Numbered from the stretch's first letter, positions 1-8,045 are shown. The stretch: 39,190 nucleotides of DNA from Pseudomonadota bacterium (GCA_021777335.1 JAJYDT010000018.1:1-39190); one strand, 5' to 3'. Numbers and translations are program-made. Notes: a model not told the origin generated them from the letters alone.

Positions 1-1
1 G

Positions 2-409
2 CGGGTGCTTGGCGTTGGGCCGGTACCGCCGCGTAATAAGGACGCCGTGCCTGCAATCTCTGGAGGCGTCCTCTATACCGGTAGCCCGGTCACAGAGACC
101 GCCTATGCGCTCAATCTGCGAAACGGCCGGATCCTGTGGCACACGCAGATCAAGGTCAAGATGAAGGCCGCGCCGACGATTATCAAGCCATACGTGTTCT
201 TGCCAGCTGCCAATGGCAACATCTTCGTGCTGAATTGTGCGACTGGAAACGTGTGGAGGGTGTACAAGACCGGGCATGGAGGATTCGGTCCTCAGAACGC
301 GGTAGTTGTGAACCACGCGCTCATCATAGGCAGTAATTTCGGGTGGCTGTACTCGATACCATTGTCACAACTCACAGCGGGCATAGCGGTTGGGCCCCCG
401 CATTACTGA
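2..409 (+). CDS. PQQ-binding-like beta-propeller repeat protein, C-terminal fragment
   Basis: The reading frame is open to the left edge, so only the last ~135 residues of a longer protein are visible. The segment has repeated short beta-blade units with the PQQ/WD-like pattern: a Tyr-Ala-Leu-Asn-Leu-x-x-Gly-x-Ile-Leu-Trp stretch, then Asn-Gly-Asn-Ile-Phe-Val-Leu followed by a Thr-Gly-Asn-Val step. This is typical of outer-membrane assembly (BamB-like) or quinoprotein dehydrogenase propellers. The role cannot be fixed without the N-terminus. The GTG at 5 is probably internal rather than the real start. It ends in TGA at 407-409, with no obvious terminator immediately after. The nearest intact gene downstream is more than 800 bp away and on the other strand. 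Confidence 0.6.
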   Translation, partial: RVLGVGPVPPRNKDAVPAISGGVLYTGSPVTETAYALNLRNGRILWHTQIKVKMKAAPTIIKPYVFLPAANGNIFVLNCATGNVWRVYKTGHGGFGPQNAVVVNHALIIGSNFGWLYSIPLSQLTAGIAVGPPHY

Positions 410-527
410 TCTGCACGACGTCGTCGCGGGGAGGGGTTTCGTGAGAGCCATTGTTGCAATAACCCAAGATTTCCCGTTTGAGGCCTGAAGGTAAGCAAAA
501 GTAATAAGTTTTTATAATGGTTTCTGC

Positions 528-549
528 GTTAAAAGATAATGCTTTTAAC
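528..549. repeat. A/T-rich perfect inverted repeat
   Basis: GTTAAAAG at 528-535 and CTTTTAAC at 542-549 form a perfect 8-bp inverted repeat with a 6-nt loop. It is too A/T-rich for a strong terminator, and no T-run follows on either strand. It may be a protein-binding site or a remnant; no functional assignment is possible. Confidence 0.4.
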
Positions 550-1045
550 CTCACCGTAGTTTGGTTCTAATGGAAACTTCGGGATTACCATGGTCTGTTG
601 TTGCACAGTCAGCTGCGTGTGGCATCGGATCCTCGCCATCGTAAAAGGTTTCTTATTGGATTAGGCAACTGGCCAGTTGGGCACAATGATGCATGATGAC
701 TGATTCGCATGCATGTGAAAGATGATCACCCAAGGATTGGCGCAGGTGGATCGCGATCTGTCAGTCCCAGAGGTAGCGCTCCTTAAATTGCACGTCAACG
801 GGTGTGTGTCTTCGATCTCCATGCTACGACTCTGCGCGAACAGCCGGGGCTGACGGCACGAAGGCGGATCACAACCATGGGTACCGCCAGGTATGCACTG
901 TACTCCCTGGGCGGGTGCATCAACGTGCGTCTTACGTTTTTCCTCGCGCAGCTGGGGTAAAAGATTACCCCTTACTGAAGGGCCCGGTGCCAGGAGAGGA
1001 CCTACACCTGCTGCAGCAATCATTCATCAGCCCGGAAGATTTGCT

Positions 1046-1174
1046 GCCCGACGTGGTGGTGAAATCAGTACTACCTAGGCTGCAGAGGCAATTGCAAATG
1101 CCACATACCATGCAACTGGCATCCCGTTCCGCCGCATTCATGGTGTGCCGATCAACGCCGAGACGTTCGACGCT
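1046..1174 (+). pseudogene. Remnant of xanthine-dehydrogenase-family molybdopterin subunit, C-terminus
   Basis: In one plus-strand frame the translation reads ARRGGEISTT, a TAG stop at 1076-1078, then AAEAIANATYHATG and a short tail ending near INAET. This closely resembles the C-terminal signature of YagR/PaoC/CoxL-type molybdopterin-binding subunits, roughly G-A-K-G-x-G-E followed by A-A-x-A-I-A-N-A-x-Y-x-A-T-G. The frame is interrupted by the stop, and neighbouring frames upstream carry no recognisable continuation, so this is a decayed fragment. The same frame stays open to 1279, overlapping the end of the opposite-strand membrane gene, but that tail is not recognisable. Identification rests on my memory of the motif and is tentative. 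Confidence 0.4.
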
Positions 1175-1252
1175 CAGCGCGTCGCACCGATGATAACGAA
1201 ACTGATCCGCACAGTCGCGGATGCCCGCACACAGCGTCTGGCTTGTCGGACC

Positions 1253-1468
1253 TTACTCGCGGCTGTTCTTCCTGGACGTTGAGATATGGAACAGATGCCA
1301 CGCGGGGCAATAACCAATAAGCCCGGTGGCCACTAATACAAAACCGACTGCCATGACCACGAACGACCAGGGACGATCAACGTATGGCGCAACGTAGCCG
1401 CCTCCGATAAGCACGGCTCCAACCACGACCCGTACAACGCGCTCCCACTCTCCCTCATTGACAATCAT
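1253..1468 (-). CDS. YgaP-like transmembrane (DUF2892) protein
   Basis: This 71-residue protein matches the DUF2892/YgaP transmembrane pattern. A short polar N-terminus (Asn-Glu-Gly-x-Trp-Glu-Arg) leads into two hydrophobic helices, about residues 12-30 and 34-50, followed by Gly-Leu-Ile-Gly-Tyr-Cys-Pro, the family's signature G-x-x-x-x-CP turn. In YgaP this membrane hairpin is fused to a rhodanese. Stand-alone forms are common near sulfide or persulfide genes. Its ATG overlaps the stop of the upstream thioredoxin-like gene as ATGA, so the two are probably translationally coupled. It is the last gene of the MarR operon. A role in sulfur or thiol handling is inferred from family and neighbours only. 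Confidence 0.8.
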   Translation of the reverse strand: MIVNEGEWERVVRVVVGAVLIGGGYVAPYVDRPWSFVVMAVGFVLVATGLIGYCPAWHLFHISTSRKNSRE

Positions 1469-1845
1469 ACAGAACCTCCGGCCGGTGTTGAGGAAATCCA
1501 GCGAGCGAGCCGCTCCGCAGATGCGAATCCGAGAATGGAGTCAACGATTAACCCAGAACGCACGACAATTGTGGTCGGCACTGCCCGTAGCCCAAGGACT
1601 GTCGCCGCCGCTTCGGAGTGCTCGGCGTCATGCACGATCATCAGGCCCGCTTCGATCAGTCCAGCATGCACTCGCTTCATACGGTCGCAGGCTGGGCATC
1701 CGGTTTTGGTCCAGACGTGAACCCCATCTCTAAGGGCCAGTGCGCGGCCTAAGTGCCCCTCTTGCTGCCGGTGTCGCCAGAGACGCTCTGCCATGAGCAA
1801 CAGCATGATCAGTGTGATGCCGGAAAATAAGAGGATCGTGCGCAC
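1465..1845 (-). CDS. Membrane-anchored thioredoxin-like protein
   Basis: This 126-residue protein has one N-terminal hydrophobic helix (about residues 3-19), so it is probably anchored with its domain in the periplasm. A thioredoxin/glutaredoxin-like fold follows. The redox motif Cys-Pro-Ala-Cys is at residues 50-53 in the context Thr-Lys-Thr-Gly-CPAC, and the cis-proline is at Val-Pro-Thr (P90). The start is GTG at 1845, two bases after the stop of the upstream small membrane protein gene. The CPAC motif and short domain resemble glutaredoxin-like disulfide reductases. The substrate is unknown. Placement between two YgaP-like membrane proteins suggests a thiol or persulfide relay at the membrane, which is inference. 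Confidence 0.75.
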   Translation of the reverse strand: MRTILLFSGITLIMLLLMAERLWRHRQQEGHLGRALALRDGVHVWTKTGCPACDRMKRVHAGLIEAGLMIVHDAEHSEAAATVLGLRAVPTTIVVRSGLIVDSILGFASAERLARWISSTPAGGSV

Positions 1846-1846
1846 T

Positions 1847-2026
1847 TTACTTCAAACCGCACCGCCTCCAGAAAAGGAGGCCTGGACAGACACCCGTGAT
1901 GCCCGCAAACCCGAGCATAGCCACGGGAATATAAAGGACGAAACTTACCCGTGCAAAGCCTGTAAGCGCGATGCCGAGCAGAGTCATCAGGGAAGCGGTT
2001 AGGTACACCATGCGTTGAGCGGTCAT
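1847..2026 (-). CDS. Short YgaP-like membrane protein (59 aa)
   Basis: This is a 59-residue open frame starting at ATG 2026 and ending TAA at 1847-1849. The ATG overlaps the MarR stop as ATGA, and the next gene starts two bases after its stop, which strongly supports translation. The protein is almost entirely two hydrophobic helices (about residues 6-24 and 28-46) ending in Gly-Ile-Thr-Gly-Val-Cys-Pro-Gly, the same G-x-x-x-x-CP turn seen in the larger YgaP-like protein two genes on. It carries a second cysteine near the C-terminus (Arg-Arg-Cys-Gly). It is a compact DUF2892-type membrane hairpin. Its size makes it easy to miss by automated gene calling. Confidence 0.75.
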   Translation of the reverse strand: MTAQRMVYLTASLMTLLGIALTGFARVSFVLYIPVAMLGFAGITGVCPGLLFWRRCGLK

Positions 2027-2508
2027 TGATTTCCTTGTTTTGTAAAGTTTTCACTGTACGCCGAAATGGTGAGTAACCGGAGCCGTGTTGTAGATACATG
2101 CCCCTGGGTGGGAATGTTCGTGAGCTTTTGAATCGCCCGGGTCACAGTGCTCGGTGCAGCCTGTAGTGCTTGCTCCATGGCTTCAAGGTTCTGTAGGGCA
2201 ACCTCGAGCCGTCGTATACCGTGTTTAGTGCAACCCACAAGTACGGAACGGCGATCGACCGGGTGTGGATGCACCGCCACAAGACCTAGGGCGCGCATCC
2301 CTTGGACAAGACTCGTTGTGGATGGTTTAGTAATTCCAAGCTTTACGCTCAGGGTGCAGGCAGAGCAGGGATCGGTGCTATCGAGTTGTCGGAGCACCCG
2401 GAATTGCGCGAGCGTGAGCCCCGCATCGCGTAGAAGAAGCACTACCTGTCGCTCTAGGGTACGCGCTGCATCTAACAGATCCGGCACCCGAGCCTTACGC
2501 ATATCCAT
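2023..2508 (-). CDS. MarR-family transcriptional regulator
   Basis: This 161-residue winged-helix regulator has the MarR order: an N-terminal dimerisation helix; Leu-Thr-Leu-Ala-Gln-Phe-Arg-Val-Leu leading to a helix-turn-helix (Leu-Gly-Ile-Thr-Lys-Pro-Ser, about residues 57-80); and a wing with His-Pro-x-Asp-Arg-Arg-Ser, the family's D-x-R-R motif. A Cys-Ser-Ala-Cys pair just before the HTH could serve as a thiol switch. The near-perfect inverted repeat over its promoter suggests autorepression. It heads an operon with two YgaP-like membrane proteins and a thioredoxin-like protein, so reactive sulfur or oxidants are plausible inducers (inference). ATG 2508 is used; an in-frame ATG at 2502 is an alternative. 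No Shine-Dalgarno is visible. Confidence 0.8.
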   Translation of the reverse strand: MDMRKARVPDLLDAARTLERQVVLLLRDAGLTLAQFRVLRQLDSTDPCSACTLSVKLGITKPSTTSLVQGMRALGLVAVHPHPVDRRSVLVGCTKHGIRRLEVALQNLEAMEQALQAAPSTVTRAIQKLTNIPTQGHVSTTRLRLLTISAYSENFTKQGNQ

Positions 2509-2511
2509 GAC

Positions 2512-2538
2512 TATATTTAGTAATCCATACTAACTATA
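2512..2538. promoter_or_regulatory. MarR-type operator (inverted repeat)
   Basis: On the plus strand TATATTTAGTA (2512-2522) and TACTAACTATA (2528-2538) form an 11-bp inverted repeat with one mismatch and a 5-bp spacer. The size and A/T-rich pattern are typical of MarR dimer sites. It sits 3 bp upstream of the marR start codon and covers the -10 region and spacer, so binding would block transcription. Confidence 0.7.
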
Positions 2539-2545
2539 TTGTCAA
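2517..2545 (-). promoter_or_regulatory. Candidate sigma70 promoter of the marR operon
   Basis: Reading the minus strand, TTGACA (2545-2540) is followed after 17 bp by TACTAA (2522-2517). The -35 is a perfect consensus and the -10 is weak. Transcription would start at about 2510, almost at the marR ATG, so the mRNA may be leaderless. This agrees with the missing ribosome-binding site. Confidence 0.5.
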
Positions 2546-2581
2546 GCCCGAGCGCAGCAACGGATAGGGCGCTCGCCTGGA

Positions 2582-5500
2582 TCAGGGTATCTTGCCCTGC
2601 CTTGGGAGCAACCAGACATAGAACATCGGGGCGACAAAGAGGGACAGCAGGATCGCGACAGAGAGCCCCCCCATGACCGCGGTAGCAAGCGGTTTCAGAA
2701 GATCTGTTCCCCGTCCGATGCCAATCGCGAGCGGAAGAAATCCGAGGACATCTGCGAGCATGGTCATCATGATAGGTCTGAGCCTGCGCCGCGCGGCGAG
2801 TTCGACCTCAAGGCGTCCCGGATGGCTGCGATGGAGCCTTGCTTCACTGAAGATCAGAATTCCATTATTGACAACAATCGCAAACACAAGGAGTAATCCA
2901 AGAAACGAGGTGCTATCGAGTGGTATCCCGGTAACCAGAAGCGCTGTGAGGGTACCGACAGCACTTAAACCGGTCGCGGCCAATACCGCGAGTGCCGGGC
3001 GCTGGCCACCAAGCTGCAAACCTACCAGGATCAGGAGTATCCCGAGCGCTGTTGCCAATGTAACCTCCATTTGCGCGAAGCTCTTTGTCTGCTCCTTGTA
3101 GTATCCGGCGATGCTGCTCGTGATGCCGGGCGGAAGGTGCAATGTGTGGAGTGCCACACGGGCCCGCGCAGCGGCTTGGTTGAGGCCAAAACCAGATTTC
3201 GGATGCAGCTGGATGTCCGCATAGGGCACGAGGTTCTGGTGCATCACGAAAGGTACCGACGGCACAAGTCGTACCGTAGCCACAGTAGAGAGCGGGCGCC
3301 AGTGTGGCGGTCGAGGTGTGTTGATCTGGAGATTCGGAAGCAAGTGCGCTAGCGCGAGTGGCCCGTCTGGGCGCTCATGGACGGAGATCGGCAGTATCTC
3401 ATTGCCCCTCAGCATGAAGCCGGCCGACTCGCCCCAGAACGCTTGCCGTATCTGGCGTGCGAGTGTATCCGGTGTGAGCCCGGCCCGGGCCCCTCGAGGC
3501 CGTACAACAAGTTTGAGTTCAGGTCCAGTGGAAGAGGTCCCATAGGAAATGTTCGAAAACGCTTGGGTCTGTTTGAGCGCTGCGACCGCGCGCGTGGCCC
3601 ACATCGACAGCTGTCCGGGCCGATGGCCAAATAGATCGACGTCGAGCGGTGAATGCGCGCCTGACAGATTTCCAAGTTGGGTGACGAGAATTTGGTGCAT
3701 CTTCAGCATCAGCAGCCCAGGATAGGCCGCCCGGAACTTCTTGCTGAGGTATGCGATCACCTGTTCGGTCGAAACGGGCCGGTGTTGGTGCAGCACGATG
3801 ACAAGATCACCCTTGTTTGGCGCAGCTCTCGGGTTTCCGAGGCTCTGGCCGACAATGAGTGATGCGCCACGCACCGTCCTATCACGCTTTGCGATCCGCA
3901 TCAGGCCGCGTCCAACGGCAAGTGTATCAGCGACCGATCGGCCTATGGGTGTACGAAACGGTACCGCGATAACACCCTCATCCCAGGCTGGCAGAAACGC
4001 GGTCGGAAGGCGCCAAAATACAGCTGCCGCGAGTAGCGCAAGCACCAGCATGACCGGTAATACTAGTGCGGGCCGACGCAGCCCATGGCGCAGGGTACGC
4101 GCGTACCACACGCGGACCCGGCGAGCCGGGCGCCAGCCCTTCCCATGAGCAACCGCGCGCGCTGCAAGCGCGGCGGCAAGCACCGGCGTGATCGTGAGTG
4201 CGATGATCTGCGAGATCACAAGCGCGCTTACAAGCGCGATCGCCATCTGGCGGAATAGAATGCCGATTGTCCCCTTAAGGAACACAAGTGGCACGAAAAC
4301 GAGGGCCGAGGTCACTGTCGCGAGCGTCATCATGGGCAGTACGGCGCCGGCAGCTTTAAGTGCGCGTACTCTCCGTGTCTCCGGGTCCGCGTCGGTCGCC
4401 GCATGCGATGCCTGTTCTATGACAACGATAGCGTGATCGACGAGCACGCCGATGGCGGCGGTAATCCCGCCGAGCGTCATGATGTTCAGCCCAAGTCCTA
4501 GCACGTCAAGCACCACCATCGTGGCTGCGAGCGCGAGCGGCACTATGACCACCGTTGCCACTGCCGTGTCGAATCGGCGCAGAAACAGAAGCAGCACAAT
4601 CCATGTGACGATAGTGCCCAGAAAAAGCGCGGCCCAGACATCGCTGAGACTTTGTCGTATGAGGTCTGAAAAGTCATAATCCTTGACGAGGTGAACACCA
4701 GCGGGCAGCGCATTTTTTCTAAGCTGCATGATCTGCTGGCCGACCTCCGCGGCGACGGCTTCTACATCTGCGCCTGCCTGGGCCGCGATATCGATGAGGA
4801 GCGCATGGCGCCATCCATTGACTGCGGCGCCACGTATCCTCGGGGGCGGCCCCTCAATGATATGCGCTATGGAGCCGAGGGTAACCAGCCCACCATGCAC
4901 AGGGATGGACAGACGGGCAAGCCCTGCGAGTGTTTCTGGGCGCCCATGAGATGTCAGCAGGAACTGCTGGTGAAAGCCATTCAGCACACCACCAAAGTAT
5001 GGTCCCTGGTGGTCCTTCAGTAGTTGCACGATGGCCGATTGGTGTAGATGCCGCTCGGCAAGCGCGCGTGGGTCAAGCAATACGTTGATATGCGGCCATC
5101 CGCGCCCGATCCCATCAACCGTATAGACCCCCTGTACATCCAGGAGCTTGGGTTTCACAGTAAAGGCGTATGTCGGCATCATTCGATCGCTCGAGACGTT
5201 ATTGGAGACGAGCGCGTATTCTGCGAACGGATAGATATTAGGCATCATCAGTCGGATGCTGACATGTGCCCCTGCGGGCAAAGTTACTTGAGCGAGGCGG
5301 GCCTGTAGCATGAGGAGCGCGAGGTTTGGGCGTACCGCGGTGTCGAAGTACACGTGAATTTTTGTCAGCCCGCTGCTTGTGCTGGAGCGCACAAGCGTGA
5401 CGTCCGGAACCCCTTTCGCCGCCTGTTCGAGTGGTTGCGTGACCCGAACGAGCATGATCTTCACCGGCAGGTAGCCGTCGCTCACAAGCACAGACACGCG

Positions 5501-5632
5501 CGGGAATTCGATGTTCGGGAATACGCTCCGTGGAAGTGCGCTAAACCCCACATAGCCTGAGGCAAGGATAAACGCTGCCACGACGGCGAGCGTGAAGCGG
5601 TTGTCCCACAGGGCCGCGAGATAACGTTTCAT
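2582..5632 (-). CDS. RND efflux pump, inner-membrane permease subunit
   Basis: This 1016-residue protein has the RND layout: one N-terminal helix, a large periplasmic loop, six helices, a second loop and six helices. The conserved N-terminus (Leu-Pro-Arg-Ser-x-Phe-Pro) and the G-x-x-V-D-H-A-I-V-V-I-E segment of TM4 are clear. In AcrB the TM4 proton relay is Asp-Asp; here it is Asp399-His400. The TM10 position usually holding Lys reads Val-Val-Asn-Asn-Gly-Ile-Leu-Ile. The proton path is therefore not the AcrB type, and the substrate (metal, organic or sulfur compound) cannot be predicted. Its ATG overlaps the adaptor's stop (ATGA). It is the last gene of a three-gene efflux operon. Confidence 0.88.
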   Translation of the reverse strand: MKRYLAALWDNRFTLAVVAAFILASGYVGFSALPRSVFPNIEFPRVSVLVSDGYLPVKIMLVRVTQPLEQAAKGVPDVTLVRSSTSSGLTKIHVYFDTAVRPNLALLMLQARLAQVTLPAGAHVSIRLMMPNIYPFAEYALVSNNVSSDRMMPTYAFTVKPKLLDVQGVYTVDGIGRGWPHINVLLDPRALAERHLHQSAIVQLLKDHQGPYFGGVLNGFHQQFLLTSHGRPETLAGLARLSIPVHGGLVTLGSIAHIIEGPPPRIRGAAVNGWRHALLIDIAAQAGADVEAVAAEVGQQIMQLRKNALPAGVHLVKDYDFSDLIRQSLSDVWAALFLGTIVTWIVLLLFLRRFDTAVATVVIVPLALAATMVVLDVLGLGLNIMTLGGITAAIGVLVDHAIVVIEQASHAATDADPETRRVRALKAAGAVLPMMTLATVTSALVFVPLVFLKGTIGILFRQMAIALVSALVISQIIALTITPVLAAALAARAVAHGKGWRPARRVRVWYARTLRHGLRRPALVLPVMLVLALLAAAVFWRLPTAFLPAWDEGVIAVPFRTPIGRSVADTLAVGRGLMRIAKRDRTVRGASLIVGQSLGNPRAAPNKGDLVIVLHQHRPVSTEQVIAYLSKKFRAAYPGLLMLKMHQILVTQLGNLSGAHSPLDVDLFGHRPGQLSMWATRAVAALKQTQAFSNISYGTSSTGPELKLVVRPRGARAGLTPDTLARQIRQAFWGESAGFMLRGNEILPISVHERPDGPLALAHLLPNLQINTPRPPHWRPLSTVATVRLVPSVPFVMHQNLVPYADIQLHPKSGFGLNQAAARARVALHTLHLPPGITSSIAGYYKEQTKSFAQMEVTLATALGILLILVGLQLGGQRPALAVLAATGLSAVGTLTALLVTGIPLDSTSFLGLLLVFAIVVNNGILIFSEARLHRSHPGRLEVELAARRRLRPIMMTMLADVLGFLPLAIGIGRGTDLLKPLATAVMGGLSVAILLSLFVAPMFYVWLLPRQGKIP

Positions 5633-6621
5633 CGCACCCCGACTTGGGCCGTATCAATCACTGGCGTGCCCGTGCGGATGCGTCCTGCCCCTGTGACAAC
5701 GACTTTCGCACCCAGCATTACAACAGGTCCGTGCACCCATACCCAGTGCCGGTCGGCATGAACGATTGTCACCTTCACTGCCTGCGCACGGCCACCTTTG
5801 ATCTCATAAATAAAGGCTTGGCCCGCCATCATTACGACCGCGTGTTTTGGCACGGCGGCTCCAGATTCTCCTTGACCGCGCAGTTGTACGCGTGTGAACT
5901 CGCCAGCGAACAGGCGACAGTGGCAGCGCAGGTACACGGTGACAAGGCCGCCGCGCCCGGCGCGCTCGCCGACCGCATAGACCTGTCCGCGCCATGAATG
6001 TTTTTCGGCTTCGATCCGGGCAGGGTCGCCGGGCTTGAGTATTCGCGCCGCTGCCGGGGACATTGGCGCTGTCAGATAGAAGCCACCGGTTCCGGAGAGG
6101 CGCGCGATGGCAGTTCCAGGTACAACCCAGGCCCCGGCAGGTACAAGGTAACTGACCGTGCCCGGAAACGGGGCCTGCACCGTGCCACGTGAGAGGCGGG
6201 CCTCAAGGCCCTCGAGCACAGCTCTCGCGTGACGTGCGCGCGCCTTGGCCTGCGCGAGCTGAGCTGCTGTGAGCAGTCCTTCCCGCGCAAGGATCGCGCT
6301 CTCGGCATAAGATTTTCTCGCAGAGTCTTCTTGAGCAGTTGCAGCCTCAACGTCGGCGGCAAGCCGCAATGGCAAGATCCGTGCAAGCACGGTATTGCGC
6401 ACCACCGCTGTTCCGGGCCGAAGGGGCAGGGGCGCCATTACGCCTGAGAACGGCGCATCAATGACGATATGTTCATTGCTGCGCCCCTTGGCCAGCACGG
6501 TCACTGTCGGGTGATATACCCGCGTCGTGACTATGGCAGTAGTCACTTTGAGCGGCGTAGCTGCCACAGCGGCATGAGCTGTGACGCAGAGCGCGGCGGC
6601 AAAAACTGTTTTCAGTCTCAC
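5629..6621 (-). CDS. RND periplasmic adaptor (membrane fusion protein, HlyD-like)
   Basis: This 330-residue protein bridges the pump and the outer-membrane channel. It starts with a cleavable-looking signal (about residues 1-21, ending Ala-Val-Ala). A lipoyl/barrel half follows (Ile-Asp-Ala-Pro-Phe-Ser-Gly-Val), then an alpha-hairpin rich in Ala/Glu/Arg (about residues 90-145), the returning lipoyl half (Gly-Thr-Val-Gln-Ala-Pro-Phe-Pro-Gly-Thr-Val) and a C-terminal beta-barrel. The start is GTG 6621, which overlaps the outer-membrane factor stop as GTGA; the downstream end overlaps the permease ATG. The hairpin is short for the family, as in many CusB/RND adaptors of non-enteric bacteria. Confidence 0.85.
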   Translation of the reverse strand: MRLKTVFAAALCVTAHAAVAATPLKVTTAIVTTRVYHPTVTVLAKGRSNEHIVIDAPFSGVMAPLPLRPGTAVVRNTVLARILPLRLAADVEAATAQEDSARKSYAESAILAREGLLTAAQLAQAKARARHARAVLEGLEARLSRGTVQAPFPGTVSYLVPAGAWVVPGTAIARLSGTGGFYLTAPMSPAAARILKPGDPARIEAEKHSWRGQVYAVGERAGRGGLVTVYLRCHCRLFAGEFTRVQLRGQGESGAAVPKHAVVMMAGQAFIYEIKGGRAQAVKVTIVHADRHWVWVHGPVVMLGAKVVVTGAGRIRTGTPVIDTAQVGVR

Positions 6622-8045
6622 AAGCGCCGCCCCTGCCAGCGGGCACCGCTTGCAACCGCGAGTCCGACATAGCTTTGTGCCTGTGCGATACGTAGAGTGT
6701 TGAACTGTTCTTCCATGATGGCGTCTCTCAGTACAATGGCGAGCATCTGTTGTGCGTTCAGTGCGCCGTTATATCCTGCGGCAATCGCTGCGCGTGTCAG
6801 ATGATCGAAGGTATGCTCCTGTGGGGCGAGCACTTTGATCTCCCGGGTGTAGTTCTGGAGTAGAGTGTAGAGCCGGTAGATCATCGCTCGGTCCTGTGCG
6901 AGCCTTGCCATATAGGTGTGATAGAGTACTGCGCGCCGAGCGCGGGCAACCGCGATGGAACCCCGGTTGCCGTTGAACGGCAATGTCAGGGTGAGCTGCC
7001 AGCCTGCCGATGGAATTGCGGAGTTATCACGGGCTGCGTCAAGCCCGATCCCGATTTGTGGGTATTGGCCTAGTATTGCGCGTTCGAGGCGGCCTTGCGC
7101 ACTTTTGTAGGCGGCACGCAGGGCCACCAGATCGAGTCGGTCATGCTGTGCCTCGATGAAGAGTTTCCGCGGGGAAGATAGTACCAGCGGAGGCGGTGCC
7201 GGTTGGGCGAGACTGAGATGGTCGCCAGGACGAAGGCCAAGCACTGCATTCAGCGCAAGGCGTGTCCTCCGAACACGCCGGTCATACGCTGCGGCCGCTT
7301 CTTCGGCAACCAGGGCAATGGCCTGCGCACGCGAGGCCTGAGTGGCAGGGATCGCCTTGGCCTTGGCTGCTCGCGCGATCTTCGTGGCGTACGCTTGGGC
7401 CAGAGTGCCTGCGGAGATAGCCTGCGCCTGGCTCTTTTGGAGCCAGTAGAGCCGGATCGCAAGCAGCCGTGCTTGGTTCGCAACCACCCATTCCTGCCAT
7501 GCGACATGGAATCGCGCGGCGCGCGCTGTCTCGCGCGCGATTCTCAGTGTCACCGGTCGTGTAAAGAGTTGTGATAGATCCCACAGGAATCCTGCATTAT
7601 AGGCAGTCGTGTGGCCACTGCTTCGCGTTCCATAAGGAATGAGCGTACTCGCACTTACGACTGGATTCGGCAGTAGGCCAGCCGCGAATACCTGGGCGGT
7701 TGCAACACGCGCGCGGGCACGAAGTGCAATGAGGTCTGGATTCGCCAGTACTGCGATGACCCCTATGGCACGTGGCGTCAAGGGGCGGGCGAAATCAAGG
7801 CGTATCGGAGCAAGCGGTGCCATCCTCAGTCGTTTCGCGGCACGCACGAGCGCTGCGTGAGTAGGTTCACGCAGCGCCCGCCTGACCGCGGAAGGAGACA
7901 GGGGCCGAGCATGATAGCGCGCGCATGCGGTGAGCATGCCAAGTATCAAGACGAGTACCCAGTGTCCGCGCCGGTTTTTGCGAGACCTCACGTCGGGATG
8001 TGTAGATGTTTTCACGGATGTCTGATGCGCGCAAGTGGCGCGCAA
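6618..8045 (-). CDS. RND outer-membrane factor (TolC/NodT-like lipoprotein)
   Basis: This protein of up to 475 residues has a lipoprotein signal (hydrophobic Val-Leu-Ile-Leu-Gly-Met then the lipobox Leu-Thr-Ala-Cys). Two long alanine-rich coiled-coil segments follow, typical of TolC-type channels. The second half includes a Gln-Tyr-Pro-Gln-Ile-Gly-Ile-Gly motif of the outer-membrane beta barrel. The longest frame starts at TTG 8045, which leaves a long N-terminus. GTG at 8015 or 7991 would give a more usual signal length, and the exact start is unresolved. It is the first gene of the efflux operon. A 515-bp non-coding stretch upstream carries several repeats that may hold its control sites. 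Confidence 0.85.
   Translation of the reverse strand: MRATCAHQTSVKTSTHPDVRSRKNRRGHWVLVLILGMLTACARYHARPLSPSAVRRALREPTHAALVRAAKRLRMAPLAPIRLDFARPLTPRAIGVIAVLANPDLIALRARARVATAQVFAAGLLPNPVVSASTLIPYGTRSSGHTTAYNAGFLWDLSQLFTRPVTLRIARETARAARFHVAWQEWVVANQARLLAIRLYWLQKSQAQAISAGTLAQAYATKIARAAKAKAIPATQASRAQAIALVAEEAAAAYDRRVRRTRLALNAVLGLRPGDHLSLAQPAPPPLVLSSPRKLFIEAQHDRLDLVALRAAYKSAQGRLERAILGQYPQIGIGLDAARDNSAIPSAGWQLTLTLPFNGNRGSIAVARARRAVLYHTYMARLAQDRAMIYRLYTLLQNYTREIKVLAPQEHTFDHLTRAAIAAGYNGALNAQQMLAIVLRDAIMEEQFNTLRIAQAQSYVGLAVASGARWQGRRL

Larger units (their letters stand above)
410..1252. other. Long gene-poor stretch, mostly decayed sequence
   Basis: No convincing intact gene lies in these ~840 bases. 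The short open frames on both strands have poor composition and no recognisable domains. Two things stand out: an A/T-rich perfect inverted repeat at 528-549, and a recognisable but stop-interrupted dehydrogenase remnant from about 1046. A TATAAT hexamer occurs at 513-518 but has no good -35 partner. The region looks like the scar of past deletion or rearrangement between the propeller gene and the MarR operon. Confidence 0.5.

Noticed and set aside
528-549. Rho-independent terminator after the propeller gene
   Set aside because: The stem is A/T-rich, lies 120 bases from the stop codon, and is not followed by a T-run.
661-1193. Open frames on both strands (661-1023 minus; 804-1193 plus)
   Set aside because: They overlap each other, have no recognisable domain or ribosome-binding site, and lie in a decayed region.
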